DNA of 64,000 nt from an uncultured Lachnospiraceae bacterium (lineage in GTDB: Bacteria; Bacillota; Clostridia; Lachnospirales; Lachnospiraceae), in assembly GCA_910583615.1 (NCBI GenBank), contig CAJTXP010000007.1, positions 62,001-126,000 of the forward strand, in the 5' to 3' direction. Below the pieces are notes generated by a model. It saw only the letters and a list, made by a program, of their open reading frames with translations. It ran no database searches and was not told the origin of the DNA. Both the position numbers and the translations under genes were made by a program. Of the stretch, positions 60,362 through 64,000 are shown one piece after another (position 1 is the stretch's first letter; each line of letters starts with the position of its first letter).

Positions 60362-60387
60362 AAAAATAAGAAAGGAGTTGTTTCTAT

Positions 60388-60666
60388 ATGAAATTCACAT
60401 ATCCTGCGATTATCAAAAAGACGGAAAAAGGGAGCTGGCAGGCAGTATTTCCGGATCTGGAGTGCTGTATGGCAGAAGGCGATACGATAGAGGAAGCTGT
60501 GGAACGGGCGAATGAGGCGGCGTATGACTGGATCAGTCTGGAACTTTCCGAGGATGAAGGACAACTTCCGGCTGTCACAGATGTAAGGGATCTGGAGCTG
60601 GAGGAAGGAGAGGTGGTACGGAATATCTGTGTAAACATCCGGTTTACAGACGGATGGGATGAGTAG
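60388..60666 (+). CDS. HicB-like antitoxin-fold protein (solitary)
   Basis: A 92-residue HicB-type protein: KFTYPAIIKKTEKGSWQAVFPDLECCMAEGDTIEEAVERANEAAYDWI, broken here at residues 2-49, is the partial RNase-H-like fold of HicB antitoxins. No HicA toxin gene is next to it. AAGGAG lies upstream of the ATG, 26 bases after hydE. It may be an orphan regulator. Confidence 0.8.
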   Translation: MKFTYPAIIKKTEKGSWQAVFPDLECCMAEGDTIEEAVERANEAAYDWISLELSEDEGQLPAVTDVRDLELEEGEVVRNICVNIRFTDGWDE

Positions 60667-60684
60667 ATGACGTTCACTCCGGCA

Positions 60685-60893
60685 GTTACTGTTCATGGGC
60701 GAGTGGTGGAGTCTGCACCCCGGGCCTCTGTACTCTGCGCTCGTATGGAGTGTATCGGACACCGGAGCCGTTTTGTCCGTCTCATTCGGACAGGTTTGTT
60801 CGCCTGTGACGGACAAAACGGCTCCGTCGTCCGCTACAGTCCACACAGCGCTGCAGAGCACAGAGGCCTGGGGCGCAGACTATCCCCGGTTTT
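60685..60893. repeat. Large inverted-repeat element with terminator
   Basis: Begins GTTACTGTTC. Two arms of about 75 bases (about 60710-60781 and 60808-60883) pair with each other at roughly four in five positions: GTCTGCACCCCGGGCCTCTGT against GCCTGGGGCGCAGAC, and CGGAGCCGTTTTGTCCGTC against GACGGACAAAACGGCTCCG. The centre contains ATTCGGAC as in other family members. It ends in a T run at 60889-60895 and probably terminates the hydE-hicB transcript. It fills most of the 353-base gap to 61020. Confidence 0.8.
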
Positions 60894-60896
60894 TTC

Positions 60897-60949
60897 TTGA
60901 CATCCATAGAAAACGTGCTAAAATGTATACGACAAGTGATTGTATACAA
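60897..60949 (+). promoter_or_regulatory. Promoter and GntR operator of the citrate synthase operon
   Basis: TTGACA (60897-60902), 16-base spacer, TAAAAT (60919-60924). TTGTATACAA (60940-60949) is a perfect palindrome of the FadR/GntR type, and a second GTATAC lies at 60925-60930, 17 bases upstream centre to centre. The GntR-family gene at 62429 in the same operon is the likely binder. Confidence 0.7.
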
Positions 60950-61019
60950 TAATACAAAATTAACTGCGGTTGTACCGGTCCGGTATAGACGGCGGTGAAA
61001 CCTGGATGAGGAGAAAAAG

Positions 61020-62429
61020 ATGGATAATAACAGAGCGGTTCACTTTGACAGACACACGAATTTACTGCAGCTGGAAGAACACATGTATCCACTGGTGGAT
61101 GTGGAGCATCCGAATACGTTTCGGAATCTGTATCCTTATACGGAGATTCCCAAAATTGCATTTAATGATCGGATTGTTCCGCATCATATGCCGGATGAGA
61201 TCTGGATTACAGATACAACTTTCCGGGACGGGCAGCAGTCCCGTGCCCCTTATTCTACAGAGCAGATTGTGAATATATACGATCAGCTACATAAGCTTGG
61301 AGGTCATAAAGGACTGATTCGGCAGTCTGAATTCTTTTTATACAGCAAAAAGGATCGGGATGCGGTTTATAAGTGTATGGAAAGAGGCTATAAATTTCCG
61401 GAGGTAACCAGCTGGATCCGTGCAAGCAAAGAGGATTTTCAGCTGGTGAAGGATCTGGGCATGAAGGAGACCGGTATTCTGGTGAGCTGTTCAGATTATC
61501 ACATCTTTTACAAGATGAAGAAAAGCAGACGGGAAGCCATGCAGCATTATCTGAATATTGTAAGGGAATGTCTGGAGATCGGGATCAGCCCCAGATGTCA
61601 TCTGGAAGATATCACCAGAGCGGATATTTATGGTTATGTGATTCCGTTCTGTCTGGAACTGAAAAACATGATGGACTATTATAATATTCCGATCAAGGTG
61701 CGGTGCTGCGATACGATGGGATATGGAGTCAATTATCCGGGGGCTGTGATTCCGCGTTCTGTACCGGGAATCATTTACGGCATTCAGGTGCATGCAGGTT
61801 TCCCGTCAGAGCTGATCGAATGGCATGGACATAATGATTTTTACAAGGCAGTCAGTAATTCTACCACTGCATGGCTTTATGGCGCTGCCGGCGTGAACTG
61901 TTCCCTGTTCGGCATTGGAGAAAGGACCGGCAATACGCCGCTGGAGGCGATGGTATTTGAATATGCGCAGCTTAGGGGGACGCTGGACGGAATGGATACA
62001 ACAGTCATCACAGATCTGGCGGAGTATTATGAGAAGGAGATCGGCTATCAGATCCCGTCAAGAACCCCGTTTGTCGGCAGGAACTTTAATGTGACCCGGG
62101 CGGGTATTCACGCGGACGGTCTTTTGAAAAACGAAGAAATCTATAATATATTTGATACGGAGAAATTTCTGAAGCGTCCGGCTCTCGTATCGGTTTCCAA
62201 TACATCCGGGCTGGCGGGAATTGCCCACTGGATCAATACCTATTTTGGATTAAAAGAGGAGCGCGCACTGGATAAGAATTCAGAACTGATACATATGGTC
62301 AAGGCATGGGTGGACCACGAATATGAAAGCGGACGAGTGACGGTTCTGACCGATGAAGAGCTTCTGAACGTGATACAGGATGCATGCAGTAAGACAGGAG
62401 TGCAGATTGTGCAGGAGGCAAAGGGGTAA
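61020..62429 (+). CDS. Isopropylmalate-synthase-like protein, probable Re-citrate synthase
   Basis: A 469-residue DRE-TIM metallolyase: TDTTFRDGQQSRAPY (64-78, the FRDG signature), HGHND (His pair for metal) and CSLFGIGERTGNTPLEAM. It lacks the long LeuA regulatory C-terminus of true isopropylmalate synthases. Because it is followed by a regulator and isocitrate dehydrogenase, the best reading is Re-citrate synthase as known from Clostridium kluyveri, making citrate for 2-oxoglutarate and glutamate. Homocitrate or isopropylmalate synthesis is a less likely alternative. Its stop overlaps the regulator start (TAATG). Confidence 0.75.
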   Translation: MDNNRAVHFDRHTNLLQLEEHMYPLVDVEHPNTFRNLYPYTEIPKIAFNDRIVPHHMPDEIWITDTTFRDGQQSRAPYSTEQIVNIYDQLHKLGGHKGLIRQSEFFLYSKKDRDAVYKCMERGYKFPEVTSWIRASKEDFQLVKDLGMKETGILVSCSDYHIFYKMKKSRREAMQHYLNIVRECLEIGISPRCHLEDITRADIYGYVIPFCLELKNMMDYYNIPIKVRCCDTMGYGVNYPGAVIPRSVPGIIYGIQVHAGFPSELIEWHGHNDFYKAVSNSTTAWLYGAAGVNCSLFGIGERTGNTPLEAMVFEYAQLRGTLDGMDTTVITDLAEYYEKEIGYQIPSRTPFVGRNFNVTRAGIHADGLLKNEEIYNIFDTEKFLKRPALVSVSNTSGLAGIAHWINTYFGLKEERALDKNSELIHMVKAWVDHEYESGRVTVLTDEELLNVIQDACSKTGVQIVQEAKG

Positions 62430-63109
62430 TGGAAGACAGACAGGATTCCCAGAAAGGCCGGGATAAGTATTCTCTGAGAGGGCGTGTGTATGAAAGCATT
62501 CGCGAAGATATTTTAAGCGGCAGATATCAGCAGAATACAGAGCTGAAAGAAGTGGCGATCGGAGAGGAGCTGGGAGTCAGCAGAACTCCGGTCAGGGAAG
62601 CGCTTCGGCAGCTGGAGCTGGAAGGGCTGGTCAATATTATTCCCAACCGCGGAGCTTATGTGAATATGATCACGGCAAAGGATGTGCAGGATATTTATAT
62701 TATCCGTTCCATGCTGGAAGGAATCTGTGCAAGATGGGCAACAGAATATATTACAAAGGAGCAGCTGGAGGATCTGGAGGAGACCCTCTGTCTCTCTGAA
62801 TATCATACAAAAAAGGAAAATTATGAAAAGCTGTATGAGCTGGACGGACTGTTTCACGAACAGCTGTACCGTGCGTCAAACAGCCGGATCCTGAATCATG
62901 TGCTGTCTGACTTTCATGATTATGTAAAACGTGTGAGAAAAGTAACACTTGCTTCCCGGGGACGTTCGGTCAAATCGACAGAAGAGCACCGGGCGATCTT
63001 TGAAGCAGTGCGTGCCAGAGACGCCGGGAAGGCTGAGGAACTGGCGAAAGTACATGTGAAACATACCATAGAATGCATTCAGGGATATGGTCTGGAGAAG
63101 ATCCTGTAA
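62429..63109 (+). CDS. GntR-family (FadR/FCD) regulator
   Basis: A 226-residue regulator: winged helix (about 15-78, RVYESIREDILSGRYQQNTELKEVAIGEELGVSRTPVREALRQLELEGLV) and a helical FCD ligand-binding domain (about 90-220) with metal-type His residues (HEQLYRASNSRI, EHRAIFEAV). It is inside the operon it probably controls through the TTGTATACAA site at 60940. The ligand may be a citrate-cycle acid; unproven. Confidence 0.88.
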   Translation: MEDRQDSQKGRDKYSLRGRVYESIREDILSGRYQQNTELKEVAIGEELGVSRTPVREALRQLELEGLVNIIPNRGAYVNMITAKDVQDIYIIRSMLEGICARWATEYITKEQLEDLEETLCLSEYHTKKENYEKLYELDGLFHEQLYRASNSRILNHVLSDFHDYVKRVRKVTLASRGRSVKSTEEHRAIFEAVRARDAGKAEELAKVHVKHTIECIQGYGLEKIL

Positions 63110-63157
63110 CAGGGTCCTGTTAAACCGAAAAAAGGAGCATGTAAGGAGGACGAGAAG

Positions 63158-64000
63158 ATGGAAAAGATCAGGATGACAACACCGCTGGTAGAGATGGACG
63201 GGGATGAGATGACCCGGGTCCTCTGGCAGATGATCAAAGAGGAACTGCTGATGCCGTTCGTGGAACTGAAGACAGAATATTATGATCTGGGACTTGAGAA
63301 CAGAGACCGGACAGAAGACCAGGTGACGGTTGATTCTGCGAATGCAACGAAAAAATACGGAGTTGCTGTGAAATGCGCAACGATCACTCCCAATGCAGCC
63401 CGTGTGGAAGAATACAAATTAAAAGAAATGTGGAAAAGTCCCAATGGAACGATCCGTGCCATTCTGGACGGGACGGTATTTCGGGCGCCGATTATCGTGA
63501 AAGGAATCGAACCTTATGTGAAGACGTGGAAAAAACCGATCACTTTGGCGCGTCATGCATATGGCGATGTCTATAAGGGGACAGAGATGATCATTCCGGG
63601 ACCGGGTAAAGTAGAACTGGTCTACACGGCAAAGGATGGGAACTGTTCGAAAGAGTTGGTACATCAGTTCGAAGGCGCGGGGATCGTGCAGGGCATGCAC
63701 AACCTGGATACCTCTATTGAAAGCTTTGCAAAGAGCTGTTTCCAGTATGCGCTGGATACAAAGCAGGATCTGTGGTTTGCGGCAAAGGATACAATTTCCA
63801 AAAAATATGATCATCATTTTAAAGATGTATTTGAGGAAATCTATGAGAAGGAATTCCGGGCAGAATTTGAAACGGCAGGTCTTACTTACTTCTACACTTT
63901 GATCGATGATGCAATTGCCAGAGTGATCAAATCAGAAGGCGGATTTATATGGGCATGCAAGAATTATGACGGTGATGTAATGAGTGACCTGGTGGCAACC
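63158..64000 (+). CDS. icd: NADP-type isocitrate dehydrogenase (3' end cut off)
   Basis: The first 281 residues of a eukaryotic-like (type II) NADP-isocitrate dehydrogenase of about 400 residues: VEMDGDEMTRVLWQMIK at 10-26, ATITPNAARVEEYKLKEMWKSPNGTIRAILDGTVFRAPI with the substrate-binding Ser/Asn, and LARHAYGDVYKGTE. AAGGAGGA precedes the ATG at 63158. It turns isocitrate into 2-oxoglutarate, completing the oxidative branch begun by the Re-citrate synthase two genes upstream; aconitase is not seen before the window ends. Confidence 0.95.
   Translation, partial: MEKIRMTTPLVEMDGDEMTRVLWQMIKEELLMPFVELKTEYYDLGLENRDRTEDQVTVDSANATKKYGVAVKCATITPNAARVEEYKLKEMWKSPNGTIRAILDGTVFRAPIIVKGIEPYVKTWKKPITLARHAYGDVYKGTEMIIPGPGKVELVYTAKDGNCSKELVHQFEGAGIVQGMHNLDTSIESFAKSCFQYALDTKQDLWFAAKDTISKKYDHHFKDVFEEIYEKEFRAEFETAGLTYFYTLIDDAIARVIKSEGGFIWACKNYDGDVMSDLVAT

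Noticed and set aside
61020..62429. True 2-isopropylmalate synthase (LeuA)
   Set aside because: The C-terminal regulatory domain is missing and the neighbour is isocitrate dehydrogenase rather than leuB/leuCD.

Overview
The window looks like a chromosome segment of an anaerobic Firmicute of the Lachnospiraceae type (gut Clostridia). The evidence is Firmicute gene order (ylxM-ffh-rpsP-khpA-rimM-trmD-rplS-signal peptidase-rbgA-rnhB-yraN), strong AGGAGG ribosome binding sites, a [FeFe]-hydrogenase maturase (HydE), a glycyl-radical enzyme with its activase, and an isopropylmalate-synthase-like protein beside isocitrate dehydrogenase that fits an anaerobic Re-citrate synthase. No rRNA, tRNA or CRISPR array was seen.

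1-16.6 kb is a nucleoside uptake and breakdown region. A three-gene nucleoside ABC transporter (ATPase plus two permeases) occurs twice, at 1-3.3 kb (first gene cut by the window edge) and at 10.7-14.3 kb. Between and after the copies lie a YjjI-type glycyl-radical enzyme, uridine phosphorylase, cytidine deaminase, phosphopentomutase, a Crp/Fnr-type regulator, a BMP-family lipoprotein, the YjjW activase, a YczE-like membrane protein and purine-nucleoside phosphorylase. Together they would import nucleosides, split off the base and deliver (deoxy)ribose 5-phosphate. YjjI is the uncharacterised step. yjjI and udp share a nearly identical promoter block. A SprA-related putative metalloprotease follows.

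16.95-44.72 kb is an integrated element. A 32-bp direct repeat lies at both edges (16949-16980 and 44687-44718), and excisionase and tyrosine integrase genes lie near the right end. The element is a mosaic. AT-rich left part: broken HipBA and Rpn genes, a primase-helicase, regulators, and a WYL-regulator-led five-gene operon with an HNH-nuclease/membrane protein that may be an undescribed defence system. GC-richer middle (29-37.2 kb): ParA, ParB, DUF932, RadC, YqaJ exonuclease, RecT, DUF5688, a sigma factor and DpnD/PcfM. Very AT-rich part (37.3-42 kb): two unknown proteins and a HerA/FtsK-like ATPase. No relaxase or type IV secretion set was recognised. The right repeat supplies the -35 box of the ylxM-ffh promoter.

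44.7-52.1 kb is the conserved translation/secretion operon. It includes one signal peptidase I homolog that has lost both catalytic residues and one intact paralog. 52.1-56.3 kb has pgeF, nagB-nagA (with a NagR/DasR-like operator) and a convergent prs. 56.6-60.7 kb has an iron alcohol dehydrogenase, an aldehyde dehydrogenase, hydE and a lone HicB-like protein. 60.9-64 kb is a GntR-controlled operon of Re-citrate synthase-like protein, FadR-type regulator and isocitrate dehydrogenase (cut by the window end).

A family of intergenic palindromic repeats (several with GTTACTGTTC/GAACAGTAAC ends, several containing terminator hairpins) is scattered through the host DNA but was not seen in the integrated element.
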